Positions 11,467 to 23,553 of a DNA stretch of 64,000 nt are shown here, piece after piece; position 1 is the first letter of the stretch; each line of letters begins with the position of its first letter. The stretch covers positions 45,832,001 to 45,896,000 of the forward strand of contig CP141127.1 of NCBI GenBank assembly GCA_035236585.1, in the 5' to 3' direction. The position numbers were made by a program, and so were the translations under genes. The notes under the pieces are model-generated. The model was not told where the DNA came from. It saw only the letters and a list, made by a program, of their open reading frames with translations, and did no database searches. Origin of the DNA: Warburgia ugandensis (Eukaryota > Streptophyta > Magnoliopsida > Canellales > Canellaceae).

Positions 11467-11837
11467 CGTCTTTCCCTCTCTCTCTGGTTCTTCCTCCTTC
11501 CAGGCTAGATCCATGCTGGATTTAGCATTTCCAGTCGAAAAACACACCAAGGAATCCGGCTCTATGCGAACAAGGCGTCCCAAGGACGCCATGCTTCACG
11601 TACCCCTGGGACGGGTTCCAAGCATACGACAATGCGTACACTATCCCTGATGCGACCAGGATGCATGAGGTGCCCTGGGAGCTGAGATGCGCCATGCTGT
11701 GCCAAAGATGCATCTGCGCAACGCCATCCAGTACGAGCATCATACCGCATCGCTTGGGCATGCATGTGCGCATGCCAACGCAGTCCCTGGCACAACCTTT
11801 GGGCACTCACACACGTGAGGTGGTCGCAGTTCGATCG

Positions 11838-11853
11838 GGATGCACGAGCGTCC
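11838..11853 (+). repeat. Tetraloop hairpin in GC island (A1 3' LTR)
   Basis: GGATGC / loop ACGA / GCGTCC, a 6-pair stem with one G-T pair, identical to 5705-5720 in the 5' LTR. Confidence 0.45.
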
Positions 11854-13005
11854 TGGGAACTGGGACACGCAAACCTAATGAGACTATAAAGTTAGGATCA
11901 GAGGACAATTTACAGAGTTAACCATTGAATAGTAGATCCACATCATAAGATCTAGCCTGACAATAAATTAGGCACGAACCCATGGACCCTAAAAGGAAAA
12001 TCTAGCAATCTAATTTCTAAATAGATCAAAATTGATAAGGACTCCTTGTATCCATTCATATCCAAGAGTTTATAAATGAGACCCAGGGTCAGGTTGAGTG
12101 ATGAAGGACGCGACTCCAGGAGACTTCGAGGTAGGCGCTCTATTGTTACTAGACTTTTAAAAAGAGCCATGATTGTTTTGAGAATGCATGTTTTAAGTAT
12201 AAGTATATGACTTGTTTAGCATGACTTAATTTTATAAATGAATTCAACATGCATATGACAAATACATTATGCATAGACATGTTTTGCAAATGATTACATA
12301 AATTGCATGATTTGTGAGTGTTGAGTTTTGAAAAATTGCATGTCCTTGAGGGTTACCAAAAGACACTGGAGTGCCCAAAAGACACTGGGTAGGCAGTTGT
12401 GAGGGACCCAAAGAGGACAGGTTTTGAAAAAGAGGTTTTTGCTTGATTGATCATATATGATTTGGGCTAGTAAGCTCGTGGGCGCTATCTCGAGATGTCT
12501 GGGGTGGCCTCCCAGCCTCTACCACTATTAGGTGAAAAGGGTACCACGCCAAAATGGCATGTCCCTGCTTCGACTGCATGTGGTACAGGGGGCTACCACT
12601 GGTGTCACAGCACTGAGTCAAAGTGTCATATGTCCCGTGGAGGCTATGACCCTGTGTCCCTAGGTACTCGGGGAACACACGGTGGTGAGGTCGTGGGCAT
12701 AGTGGGCCCTATGTTTTAAGGATTTACTTGCATTGCATATGGCATGACATGAGGTTGGTCAACCATACCATATATCCATGAGTTGGATTCAATTGAGCAT
12801 CTTATGCATATCATTATGTTTATGATATATATATATGATACTTTCGACTTGGATTAGGCGATTCTTTAAGTCGTCAGTATTCCAATTCGACAATGGTTTT
12901 TAATATCAATATTGAACATGAGTGTTCAAACATGCACATGTTTTAAAGAGCATATGATTTTAAACATAGCATGCATTGAAAAACTAGTAGTGATAGACTC
13001 CTACT

Positions 13006-13045
13006 GAGTATAGTGTATACTCAGCCAATCCTTAACATTTTTCAG
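13006..13045 (+). promoter_or_regulatory. Inverted repeat plus 3' splice-site-like motif (A1 3' LTR)
   Basis: GAGTATA/GTG/TATACTC (13006-13022) followed by AATCCTTAACATTTTTCAG. This is the canonical form of the element found in all A-type LTRs. Confidence 0.45.
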
Positions 13046-16000
13046 ACACAAGTAAGCACTTAAGGACAGGATACACGAGTGACAGAAGACGCCTCAAGAA
13101 ATGTTAGTGTTACGAGCAAGTAAATCAAAAGGAGACAATTATACATGTAAGTAAATGCTCTACCCTTTGGACATGTATTTGTTTACAGTTAGGCTGTGAG
13201 CTGTGACTGGATAGACCTGGGAAAAGCATTTATGATTTCTGAAGTTTTTTCAAAAACTACTTTGGTTGTTGTGAAAACAAATGACACTCGGGGTTTTCAA
13301 AAATGAGTTTAAAACTAAATATTTTCTAGTGCATTGCATGGTTTTTATAAAATGGTTTTCAAATAGAGATGCATCCGTCCTTAGGAATTAGATATTGCAT
13401 TTAAAAATGCATGGGAAAACCCGGGTCGTCACAAAAAAATATATAAATCAAATAAGGATAAGAACCCTTCATATCTATATGATGGAGCTCTCAAATGGAA
13501 ATCTGAGCCATCCAATTAATCCAAAAGGGTCCAAAACCCTTGGATAAGAAATCTTGGTGCTTGGATGTTTCAAATTTGGGAGATTTGGAGAAGGGTTGAT
13601 CCTACAGTCCAGATCTGACCATCTCAACCAATCTCCTAGATCAAGCACTGATCTGAGCCTGACCCCGCTCAGATCATTTAGCCATGTTTTGGGATTGTCT
13701 AGTTACATTCCAGATCATCTTTCCACATTCCAGATCTTCTAAAACTCGTTCTAATGGCCACATCAAATCTAGGACGTAGATTTCTTTTAACTAAAAACTT
13801 GTTTCTTCAATTTAGAGCTCATTTTAGCTCCAATTTTAGATGGAAAAGTTGCTATGAATTTCTAATGTTGTGTAAAATCTAATGAAGATTTTAGATTTAT
13901 GTTTTTAATGTATTTACTTATGATAATCACTAAAATTCGTTCCAACAGTAATGGATCATGATCAAAATGATGTCAAATTGAAAATCTAATCCAATGGATG
14001 GATCCAAATGGTGTAAAAGCCTATTGATTGATGATCACAGTAGGATTTCTAATCCTCTATATAGGAATCTTTGATCAAAAATAGTACAGACTAAAATCAA
14101 CCATTGAAAATGGCTAAAAATTTAAAAATGCAATTACTCACTGAATTTAAGTATAATTTTCAATATATAAGATGATATGAATAAATCTTGATGAGGGGAA
14201 CATACTGAACCTGTAAAAACAATATTTTAAGCATCAAAACTTTCTGTTAATTAAAAAATACTCTTACTTGCACCCTTGATCAAGTAGATCTAGGATGATC
14301 AAAATTGAAAATCTAGATCCACTAAGGATCTAATGATGATAAAATAGCATGGGGATGGTTGGATTTGATTGATATGAAATAAATCAAGATGTAAGCCCTT
14401 AAATGGGAAAATGATCATGGAAAATCTCAATCGATCTCCTTGATCAGATGAATCAAGAATGATCCAGCCAATTGGACCTATAAATTGAATGATCTAAGGT
14501 TATGATCATATTATTATGATGTTGGATCAAACAAAAACATAAAGGATCAAGGGTTGCATTCTTAAAGGAATATCAACCCTAGATCTCAAAGATAGACAAA
14601 TAGGATGGTTGGATCATAAGGATAGATTGATCACATGCTTAATTAATTATCGTTTATAGTAAATTTGATTTAATTATGATCCATATCTATTTTTGAATTT
14701 TAGTGTAATTATCCTTAATTTCTTAGAATAAGATGTTGTAATATTATTAGTTAATTTCTTTTAAATAACAAATTTAAATTCAAGTCAATACTTTCAATTT
14801 TAGCATGATAGCCTTTAAGTTCCTTAGAATTATTGGTGTAATTTATTTTAATCATAGAATTATGGAAAATATCTTAAAGAGGTAATTGATGACATATAGA
14901 TGGACTTCACTAAATACATTTACATCATGAACTATAATCATAGTAAGGGCTCTAGTTAGTAGGACAATATAAGGATTATCAAATTCTTGATGCCTCCTTG
15001 TATAAGGATTAAAGTAACCACTTTGTGTTCAACCATTCAACTAGCAAGCCTTAGTCAATTTGAAATAAGAGGAGCTGTCTAGACTTAGGATGGAATGAGC
15101 TATCTTCAACCAATAAAACATTAACTGGTTGAATAATAATAATAAGAGCATAAAAGGTTAGTAAATTATCTAATCTTAATAAAAATTGTAAGTAAGATAA
15201 GGATAATCAAACAAGATCCATAAGATCTTGAATGATCAAGAACAGTAAGAATCCTAATGTCGTATTTTATTATGTATCTATGTATGTATGTTGTAGACAA
15301 ATCTAGATAGAGAATCCAAACCTTTGATCAAATTAATTCAAGGAAGAGAACCAAGATCATCCTCCTTAGGGATGATCAAACAATTAAACTTAGATCAAAG
15401 AAGAACTAGATGATAGAAGATCTAAGCCCTTGATCTTTATCAACAAGTATAAATTGTTGATCAAAAGATCTATGAAAGATCAGGATCACAAAAAGGAATA
15501 CACAAAGACTTAGAATAGAAAATACTTAGATCTGAAAGATTCGAAGATCATTCTAATTGTCAGATCTATTGATCAATAGGATAGACATTATCTGAGGAGG
15601 ATAGATCATGATAGGACAAAAGATCTAGATGCTTTATATCACAGGACAAGATTAAACAAAGAATATCGATAGGATCAAAACTATAGGATTATTCAGATTG
15701 TATAAATATTAACAGTATGTATGGATTTATAGATTACATACGTCAGTCAGGATAGTGGAAGATTGGAAGAGATGGATCACTACTTGAAGGTGAGAGGATT
15801 TTATGAATGCATCTATGTGGGATGTACATGTAAAATATATGATCTTATGTTTGAAAATGTTGACAAGTGTAATGTTAATACTTGTATTAAATCCCCTGAA
15901 AACCTTATGATCCAACCAAACACAAATGAAATGGTTAAGTTAGAATTGAGGAATAAACTCTAAGTGAATATAGAACTAGAAGATATTCTAGCCCTAAGTA

Positions 16001-16704
16001 AACAGACAGATTGTCTGATACGTATGAGAATTACTTTACATACAAGCATGAAGGCTTGTGGTTTTTTTTCAAATGGGCATATGCTTAAGGATGCTGTGCT
16101 AGGAGAGTTAGTAGGGTCTGGCCATCTGCTCTCCAAAACTTGTTATTATATGGATACCAAGCCTAAATGAGGCTAAAAGTTGGGTGGGGCAATTATGAGA
16201 AGGCTGCCACTATGGCAGCCATGGTCCTCCCCATACAGACATGGATATTGTGATTTCCACCAAGGATGGTATACGTGGATTATTAGGCAGTTATCCAGGC
16301 ATGCTGGTACGGATTCTGATTACATGCATAGTAGTCCTTTGAGTATTTTTGCATTATAATGCATGGCATAGTAAAATTCCTTATGATATGGCATAATGAA
16401 AGGCTGCGTAATTGTAGATTGCTGATACTACGCAAATGAGGAGTATGTCTAGCAGAGTATGGATGATCTATCAACTCAGTATAAACTGGGTGTGATTATG
16501 TTTTGAGATATTAACTATTTTTCACGGTTTTGACCGTATGTATATATATCTATACAAAGTATACAGGATGTATGAGGATGTACATATATGACCAAGTAAA
16601 GAGATTGATCTATGAGTATGAATATTGGGATTATGAAGTATTAGGACTATACTATCAAATTTTTATGCTTCTTGAATCCCCTACCAAGTATAGCTTGCTG
16701 AGAT

Positions 16705-16737
16705 ATTGTAAATGTTTGAATGTTTACAATATTATAG
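16705..16737 (+). promoter_or_regulatory. Inverted repeat plus 3' splice-site-like motif (B 5' LTR)
   Basis: ATTGTAAA (16705-16712), 10-base loop, TTTACAAT (16723-16730), then ATTATAG. In other B copies the tail reads ATATCTCAG or ATATTTCAG followed by ATACAGAGAA, a better acceptor. Confidence 0.4.
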
Positions 16738-16941
16738 ATACAAAGAAGGAGAATTAGGAGCTCAAGACTTAAGAAGACTTGGAAGAATAATCATCGGGGT
16801 ATACCACTTGAAGACATGTACTTTTATTTGATAGTATTTATTGTATTGAGAGTTTTTATTATATAGTGAGCCTTGAAATTTGGATAGTATTGTAAAGATT
16901 CCCGAGCTATACTGTGAACCACTGAATGGATTCTAAAATTT

Positions 16942-16947
16942 AATAAA
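16942..16947 (+). terminator. AATAAA poly(A)-signal-like motif (B 5' LTR)
   Basis: AATTTAATAAAAGTATATTCC about 200 bases before the LTR end. The same motif is kept at 28677-28682, 45189-45194 and, on the minus strand, 55873-55878. Confidence 0.45.
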
Positions 16948-17142
16948 AGTATATTCCTTCAATGGAATTTTATCTTGTACAAAAATTCTACTTATGTATG
17001 AAGTGATGACCTGGGTTTTTCAAAACAAGTTCTAAAGAAAAGAATTTTCATTGCTTTGTTTTTCAAAAATTTTTACTACTAAGGGCCCTGCCTTTGAAAA
17101 ATGTATTACAAAATGTGTTACAAAAACCCGGGTCATCACAAT

Positions 17143-17154
17143 TGGTATCAGAGC
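17143..17154 (+). other. Primer binding site, tRNA-iMet type (B element)
   Basis: TGGTATCAGAGC two bases after the B 5' LTR end. Confidence 0.93.
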
Positions 17155-17271
17155 CATTCATCCAGTCATAGTACAATACCCTTATGTCCAGCATGAAGAT
17201 CATAATCCAATTTTAGATTAAGATAGAAATAGTTGTGTAGAATACTGATAGAAATTTTGGTTTATGAGCAG

Positions 17272-18443
17272 ATGCCACCAAAGAGAGTTACAAGGCAGAC
17301 AAATCAAAATACTCCAGAAGATAATATGGAGAGATTAACAATGGATAATGTGGAAGAGATGGTAACAAGAGTAGAGGAACCTTCATCCTCACATTCAACA
17401 ACCCCAAAGTTCATCACCTCCGGTAGAGATACCAAGAACTCAGGCTTAAGCTCAGGCTCCGCCTGAAGTGAGACATAATACACAAACACCAACACCAAAT
17501 ACTCCCACACTAGTACAAGGTCAATCTTCCCTTGTACTAAGCGGAGAAGCTAGAAATTCTCCATTAGCCTCAGAAAAGGTTGACAAAATGATGGAGAGAT
17601 TTCACAAGATGGCTACGACGTATAATGGAAAGGGTGAAGCTGTGAAGGCTGAGGAATGGATATATGAAATAGAAAGGACTTTCAGTGCACTACGTACTCC
17701 TCCAAAGTTGAAGGTTAAATTTGCCACTTATCTATTAAAACAAGAAGCTGCATTTTAGTGGAGATCCGCTAACAATGCCTTCTCCTCAAATTCTAAAAAT
17801 ACTACACGGGAGAAATTTAAGTCTTCAACCACAAATATTTCCCTACTCGTGTACAAGCAAGAAAGCTAATTGATTTTCTAGAACTTAGACAAGGAAGCAT
17901 GTTAGTGGTAGTGTACGATAATCAATTTACGCAATTAAGGAGCTTTGCGACTCATGTGTGTAACACTAAAAAACACACAGCGAATTGATTCATGGAAGGG
18001 TTGCACCCAGAGCTGAAGGTGAAAGTATTCTGTACTAGACCCACGACTTTGGCAGATTATGTGAAGATGGCTTCAAAGTTTGAAGAAGAAGTACAAAAGA
18101 ACCAAATCACTAAATTTGGTGAAGGAGGTAGCTATAATCAAAGGTCTTTTCAGAAGGGCAAGAGCCCTAAAACAGTTTTGGACATCCATGAAATCAAAGA
18201 AACCATACAAAAAGAAGGCCATGTCCCAAATGTAGAAGGTTCCACCCTGGAAATATGTGTCCTACTCCAATACACCAAAGGCCCCCTATTAGATGTTATA
18301 ATTGCGAGGAAATTGGGCACATTGCCAACAACTGCAACAAACCTTTAGCAGTTAAGGAGGCAAATCCAAAGAACATCCCTTGCATCAAGGAAGGGCATTC
18401 GCTATCACCAATGGCCAGGCTAAACCATCCAATTCAAAGATAG
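17272..18443 (+). pseudogene. gag: Broken gag of the B element (Ty3/gypsy, Tekay/Del-like)
   Basis: The likely start is the ATG at 17272 (MPPKR, typical for such gags), not the upstream ATG at 17233; it directly follows GGTTTATGAGCAG, a 3' splice-site-like sequence. The N-terminal part is low-complexity. The retrotransposon gag domain follows in another frame (ERFHKMATTYNG... EAEEWIYEIERTF-like segment near 17590-17690), is broken by a stop after EAAF at 17756 and by frameshifts, and resumes with GLHPELKVKVF at about 17998. A CCHC zinc knuckle, CYNCEEIGHIANNC, lies near 18294-18335. Gag would form the particle and bind RNA. With at least three frame breaks no full protein can be made. Confidence 0.83.
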
Positions 18444-19777
18444 AAGGTACATTACGTGCCAAAGTATTTTTAATATAAGAATAGAATAATTGTAGTTGAG
18501 TATGAGTATGAGTATGAGTATAGAAAGAATTAAAGTATCAAGGAATAGTGAAGTACAGGTAAATACTACTTAGTGAAATAACTAGAAGTATTGCTTAGTA
18601 TGTTAATAATTCCAATATATGAATAGTGAGTTATAGAAACAAATAATAAAAACAAGTGCATCATATAATGGTGTAATATGTGATATTTAGGTTTAGCCTT
18701 ATATTTGAAATAAATATATATGTGTAGAAATAAAATACATCAACAGTAGTGTAAAATCATTATTCAGAAACAGAAAATAAATTGGAAAATATGATATAAA
18801 TAAATAGGAGGGATTAATTTCAACCTTAACAGGAAAAGAAATAGATACTAAAGATAAAACCTTAGAATTATTACAAATTTTGAAAAAAATAATCATAAAT
18901 AATAAATATAAATGTAAGAATTACAATTGCTTTAGTATTATGACAATTAGTTATAGGATTTAACCATCAAAATAGAGAAGATCTTACTTGAGAAGAATTT
19001 AAGGAGATAGGTAAGTATATTCAAAATTGGTGAATAAAATGATTTTTTATAAAGATAAATAAGGAGATAAAATTTATAGGAATATTGATTCAACTACATG
19101 ATAGAATTAAAATATGGAAATAATTATGGACTATAATTGGCATTGATGATAGAATGGAAAGTGAAGACCTATAAATGAATGAGGATATTAATATGATGAA
19201 ATTAGAGATATTGATTCTATTTATATGATAGATTTAGTGATGTTGAATTAATTATGGAATATAGAATACATGGATTTTGAAATAATCATGAGAAATAAAT
19301 GTCTATAAACCAATATTGGAAGACTATTATAAGAACATTAGTTTGAAATTAAGAATCAACTCAATATGATAGGATTATTCATATAATAAAAGATATGCTA
19401 AAGCTTATATAAATTGGATGAGGATAAGAATGAGCAATAGAAGATGGAATTGAGAAAAATGACGTATTACAGTGAAAGATTAGTAGAATTTATAGGAAGT
19501 TTTAAACAAAAGGATAACTCAACTAAGAGTCATTAATCCTTTTGGAAAGTGTAGCAAAGAATTAGGATAAGTGATTAAGACATTATCATTAGTAGTGAGA
19601 TGTGTGTTTATGACCTCAAAATATGCTTCTTACCTTTCAGGAGAAGGTAACATGAACTATGAATTAAAGGAAATGGAGGTTTCCTTAAGTGGCAAGGCCA
19701 CATGAGCAAACTTATGAATGAGTTAATGAGAACTCACAATTAAGTTGAAATGCGAATTTCAAGGACAAAATTATTAT
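18444..19777 (+). mobile_element. AT-rich, mostly non-coding interior of the B element
   Basis: No protease, RT, RNase H or integrase motif is visible, so the element jumps from gag to its end. Near 19670-19740 a short stretch (KWQGH-like words) may be the last of the chromodomain, and GAATTTCAAGGACAAAATT at 19754-19772 resembles the usual end of gypsy pol. The structure is like gag-only (TR-GAG) elements. A TGAGTA hexamer is repeated four times at 18497-18521. Confidence 0.6.
18497..18521 (+). repeat. Short tandem repeat (TGAGTA)n
   Basis: Four head-to-tail copies of TGAGTA in the B interior. Confidence 0.85.
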
Positions 19778-19788
19778 AAGGGGGAAGA
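19778..19788 (+). other. Polypurine tract of the B element
   Basis: AAGGGGGAAGA directly before the LTR start TGTAATGACCCC at 19790. Confidence 0.8.
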
Positions 19789-20354
19789 TTGTAATGACCC
19801 CAATTTTTGTAAATTGATTGAGAAAATCAATTTAGTTTGAATTATCAAATATTTCAAGCTGGAATATTAGGTTATTGGAAATTTTATTTTTATAGAGATT
19901 AAAATAAGATTTAAAACTTATAAATTGTGTATATACTCAAAAAATCGATCAAAATGACACTAAGTACATTCAATTTCGAGTTAAAATGAAAAATCTCTAA
20001 TTTTCTCTAATTTTTTTAATAAAAGGGTGAAATTATAATTTTACCCATAACCAAGATCTTAGAATTCAATATTTAGAATGTACTCAAAAATAGGATTCCA
20101 ATGCCACTAAGTACACTCGATTCCATGTTAGGGGAATAAAATGAATTTTTGTCCACAAAAGGGCAAAATGGTCTTTTCACACCTCTGTTGGTCCCACAAA
20201 TGAATCCAATGGACAAAAAATATGTAATGAGTGGTCAAACCACTATCAGCTAATAGTGGAGAAGGAGGTGGTAGTGGAGGATCCAATGTTAATTTAATAT
20301 TCACAGGAATTAAAACATAATTATTACAAGTAATTATGAAAAATGCAAAACACC

Positions 20355-20362
20355 TATAAATA
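20355..20362 (+). promoter_or_regulatory. TATA box, B 3' LTR
   Basis: CCTATAAATAC, about 565 bases from the LTR start, conserved at 40849, 61605 and (minus) 60059; lost as CAATAAATA near 26386. Confidence 0.72.
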
Positions 20363-20735
20363 CTGCCCAAAAATCCTCCAAAAATGTTCATAAAATTTAC
20401 CATGAAATTATCTTGCTTCTCCTACAAAACCAAATCTTGATTCATTCCCAAATTTCCAAAACTCCCAAAAATCTCTTTTCTTTCATTTTCTCTCTCCTCT
20501 CTCTTATTAGAACAAGAGAACTAAATTCAACTAGGCACACTATTCCAAATCAAATCTCAATAATCCCCCCATTTAGATTGTCCTAAAATACCTTATCAAC
20601 AAAACCACAAAATAAATTTCAAGATCCAACAGTTCAAACAACGAAAAATCACAAGACAAGCGTTTCTTGGGCAATCTTATCATCAAGTCAAAATTCTCTT
20701 AAATTGGGCTTCAAAACCTACGTTTTTCTCCAATC

Positions 20736-20743
20736 AGGTAGGT
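20736..20743 (+). promoter_or_regulatory. Consensus 5' splice-site motif, B 3' LTR
   Basis: CCAATCAG|GTAGGT about 380 bases after the TATA box. Kept at 26768, 41213 and, on the minus strand, 59680; reads CAA|GTAGGA at 61988. Conservation in separate copies supports function; splicing itself is untested. Confidence 0.5.
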
Positions 20744-21708
20744 GGATATTTTATGTAATTCTTATTTTCTTACAATTATTTTTAGGTTAAAATTTATAAA
20801 AATCAAGGATAAAAACCCTTCATTTCTAGATGATGGAGGGCTCAAATGAAAAATCTGAGCTGTCCAATTGATCCAGAAGGGTCCAAAACCCTTGGGTAAG
20901 AAATCCTGGTGCTTGGATGTTTCAGATTTGGGAGATTTGGAGAAGGGTTGATCCGACAGTCCAGATCAGACCGTCTCAACCAATCTCCCAAATCAAGCGT
21001 TGATCTGAGCCTGACCCCACTCAGATCATTAAGCCATGTGTTTTAGGATTGTCTAATTCTGTTCTATATCATCTTGCCACATTCTAGATCATCTAAAACA
21101 CATTCTAATGGCCAAATCAAATATGGGACGTTGATTTCTTTTAACTGAAATCTTGTTTCTTCAATTTAGAATTCATTTTAGCTCTGATTTTAGATCGAAA
21201 AATTGCTATGAATTTTTAATGGTGTGTAGAATCTAATGAATATGTTAGATTTATGTTCTTAATTGTATTTACTTATGATAATGTAATGACTCCAATTTTG
21301 TTATATTGAAATTCCAAGTTAAGCAATAAAAAGATCAATTTTTGAAGATAAGGGAATTTTAGTCATTTCACTATTCACCTGGACTAAACTCAGAAATTTG
21401 GTCCTAAAAATGGTTCCATTAGATGCGTCTCAGAAAAAGGAATCCAACAAGACCAAAATCACCCAAAACGGAGTTAAAATGAGTAAGTTATGGCCCTTTG
21501 AAGTTCAGGGGCAAAAATGTAATTTTATTTAAAAACGGATTAGCCTGCAAAACACAGGGGCTCATTTTGATACGGGCACCCCTTCATCTTCAACCTCTAG
21601 AGGGTTCTAGAACGATGATGATTGGAGAAGAAATCACCGCCATTCTGGAGGTTTCTCCACCGCCATTCAAAGGGGATGAGAGCCCCCTCTAGAACCCTCT
21701 CTTAACTC

Positions 21709-21716
21709 TATAAATA
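21709..21716 (+). promoter_or_regulatory. TATA box, A2 5' LTR
   Basis: CTCTATAAATAGAGC, itself palindromic around TATAAATA. Repeated at 25740-25747 and 31254-31261. Confidence 0.75.
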
Positions 21717-21819
21717 GAGCTCTTGGGCGCCTCTAATGGCAGCCCAAAATGTTGAAGAAAACCCATTGAGGAGCGTTGACCTAGAGGGGCAAACAAGGAG
21801 AAAAACCCAGCAACGAGCC

Positions 21820-21827
21820 AGGTATGC
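21820..21827 (+). promoter_or_regulatory. Consensus 5' splice-site motif, A2 5' LTR
   Basis: GAGCCAG|GTATGC about 110 bases after the TATA box. The solo copy keeps it (31366); the truncated 3' copy reads CCAA|GTATGC (25853). Confidence 0.5.
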
Positions 21828-22067
21828 CCAAGATCCCTCAAAACCCATCTCCACCATAGTTCCAAGAACAATTTCCCTAGGTTTTTGCATGAAAAACCAT
21901 GCAAAAAGGAGCCCTGGAGACTCACCAAGGACCCAGGGACGTTCCCTGGGCCTCACTGGTTTGATAGGGTCGAACCAGGGTGTCCTGAGGACACCCCGGT
22001 TCCCCAACGAATAGGACATTCCAGTCGGAACGTCCCACATCAACCCCATTTGAAAAACCAAACGGGC

Positions 22068-22130
22068 GCATCTGGGGACGCGCTCGCAAAAGAGACAGTC
22101 GGGCAGAAAACCTAGCGCGTTTGAAGACGC
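22068..22130 (+). repeat. Pair of tetraloop hairpins in A2 GC island
   Basis: GCATC/TGGG/GACGC at 22068-22081 (one mismatch) and GCGTT/TGAA/GACGC at 22117-22130 (one G-T pair). In the solo copy both stems are perfect: GCGTC/CGTG/GACGC 31613-31626 and GCGTC/TGTA/GACGC 31663-31676. Confidence 0.45.
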
Positions 22131-23514
22131 ACCCGCTGAGGTGCATGCCACAGACGCACAGCGTGCTAGTGGTACATGGGTTTTTCGTTTCTTAAAGAAG
22201 CCGGGGCACACGACGCAGACTCGCAGCGCCCTAGCATTCCGTTTTTTCATTCTTAAGATGCCCATGTACGTGCAACACTAAAACACCTATAACTTGAGAT
22301 CTAGAGCTCCGATTGAGGCGCCGCAAAAGGCGTTGTGTCCGTGTCGACAACGCAGACACATAAAAACTATAAAATCCCTAATCAAGGCCCAATCAAAGGT
22401 GGGCATGACCCTTAGAATAGGATGGTGGTGCGTGGCTGGTAGACCTTTGGAAAACTGAGGATACCAAGGCCCAATTAGGACCTTAGGACACCCATAGGCA
22501 TAGGGATGGACCCCTAATGCCTAAATAATAAGACCAATTACTCTAAAACCCATAAAATATAGGCCAAACTAACCTTGATTCCCCAAACCATGTTCAGGAG
22601 CGTCCGAGGACAAAGGGGTTAGCGCAACCTAGTCAGGTAGGTGCTCTATCGCTCCTAGATTCTTTTAAAAGAATTATGATTGTTTTGCAAATACATGATT
22701 TAAGTATATGACTTGTTTAGCATGCATGTGACAAATGCTTTATGCATAGACATGTTTTGTATATACATTATGCATTGATATGTTTTGCAAACTATTGCAT
22801 ACATTGCATGACCTATGAGCATTAAGTTCTTGCAAAGATTGCATGTCCTTGAGGGTTTCCAAAAGACTCTGGAGTGCCGAGGGCCAGGTAGTTGTGAGGG
22901 ACCCAAAGAGGATAGGTTTTGAAGAAAGGTTTTTGGCTTATTTGATCGTACATGATTTGGGCTAGTGAGCTCGTGGGTGCTATGCCGAGGGGTGTGGGTT
23001 GGCCACCCAGCCTCTACCACTATTAGGTGGATGGGTACCACGCCCGAAAAGGGCATGTCCCTGCTTCGACTGCATGTGGTACAGGGGGCTACCACTGGTG
23101 TCACGGCACTGGGTCGAAGTGTCATATGCCCCGTGGAGGTATATGATCCTGTGTCCCTAGGTACCAGGGGACCACACAGCGGTGAGGTTGTGGGCATAGT
23201 GGGACCCTATGGTTTCATGGATTTATGTGCATTGCATATGGCATGATATGAGGTTGGTCGACCATACCATACTAGAGATCCATGAGTTCGATTCCATGAA
23301 GCATCTTATGCATATCATGATGTTATGATATATATGTATATGATACTTTCGATTTTGGATTATGTGATCCTTTAAGTCGTTAGTATTTCAGTTTAACAAT
23401 GGATTTTAATATCGATGTTGAACTTGAGTATTCAGACATGCACCTGTTTTGAATGAGCATATGATTTTAAAACATCTCATGCATTATAAAACTAGTAGTG
23501 ATAGGCTCCTACTA

Positions 23515-23553
23515 AGTATATTATATACTCACCCAATCCTCAACATTTTTCAG
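23515..23553 (+). promoter_or_regulatory. Inverted repeat plus 3' splice-site-like motif (A2 5' LTR)
   Basis: AGTATA/TTA/TATACT followed by CCCAATCCTCAACATTTTTCAG; CTCAAC fits the plant branch-point consensus. Confidence 0.45.

Larger units (their letters stand above)
10811..13433 (+). mobile_element. Family A1 3' LTR, complete
   Basis: Starts TGTAATGCCC after the polypurine tract and ends GGTCGTCACA, 2623 bases. Landmarks: U3 palindrome 11071-11087, decayed TATA (CAATAAAAA, 11178), consensus donor CAG|GTAAGC with GT at 11461-11462, GC-rich island about 11520-11900, module 12345-12720, inverted repeat 13006-13022, TTTTTCAG acceptor-like site ending 13045, and an ATACAT|GTAAGT donor-like site near 13146. 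The next bases (from 13434) belong to a B LTR, so A1 sits inside B. Confidence 0.92.
13434..17140 (+). mobile_element. Family B 5' LTR, start missing
   Basis: Matches the solo B LTR (40295-45393) from about 41290 onward and ends GGGTCATCACA before a primer site. The first roughly 1 kb of the LTR, with its promoter, is absent; the A1 LTR abuts it directly. The right part carries the B-type GC-rich module (about 16080-16270), the inverted repeat plus acceptor-like motif (16705-16737) and an AATAAA at 16942. Open frames inside (15763-16170) recur in other B LTR copies only in broken form and show no domain. Confidence 0.87.
19790..21281 (+). mobile_element. Family B 3' LTR, first part
   Basis: Starts TGTAATGACCCCAATTTTTG after the polypurine tract and matches the start of the solo B LTRs. 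TATA box 20355-20362; consensus donor CAG|GTAGGT with GT at 20738-20739. At 21281, inside the word ACTTATGATAA|TCAC, it is interrupted by the A2 element. An uninterrupted version of that word is at 27327 and 13917. Confidence 0.88.

Noticed and set aside
15763..16170. Two adjacent frames in the B 5' LTR
   Set aside because: The same stretch in 27600-27990, 43870-44210 and minus 57060-56770 has stops and indels; LTR sequence, not a gene.
21708..22265. Minus-strand open frame of 185 codons in the A2 5' LTR
   Set aside because: Low-complexity, from a GC-rich island. Not kept as a single frame in the solo A2 copy or the truncated 3' LTR; no domain.
22700..23197. Minus-strand frames of about 165 codons recurring in A2 LTR copies (also 32275-32769)
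   Set aside because: They recur because the DNA module is conserved. The frame is broken in A1 and in the 51 kb copy, and changes between copies do not favour silent sites by eye.
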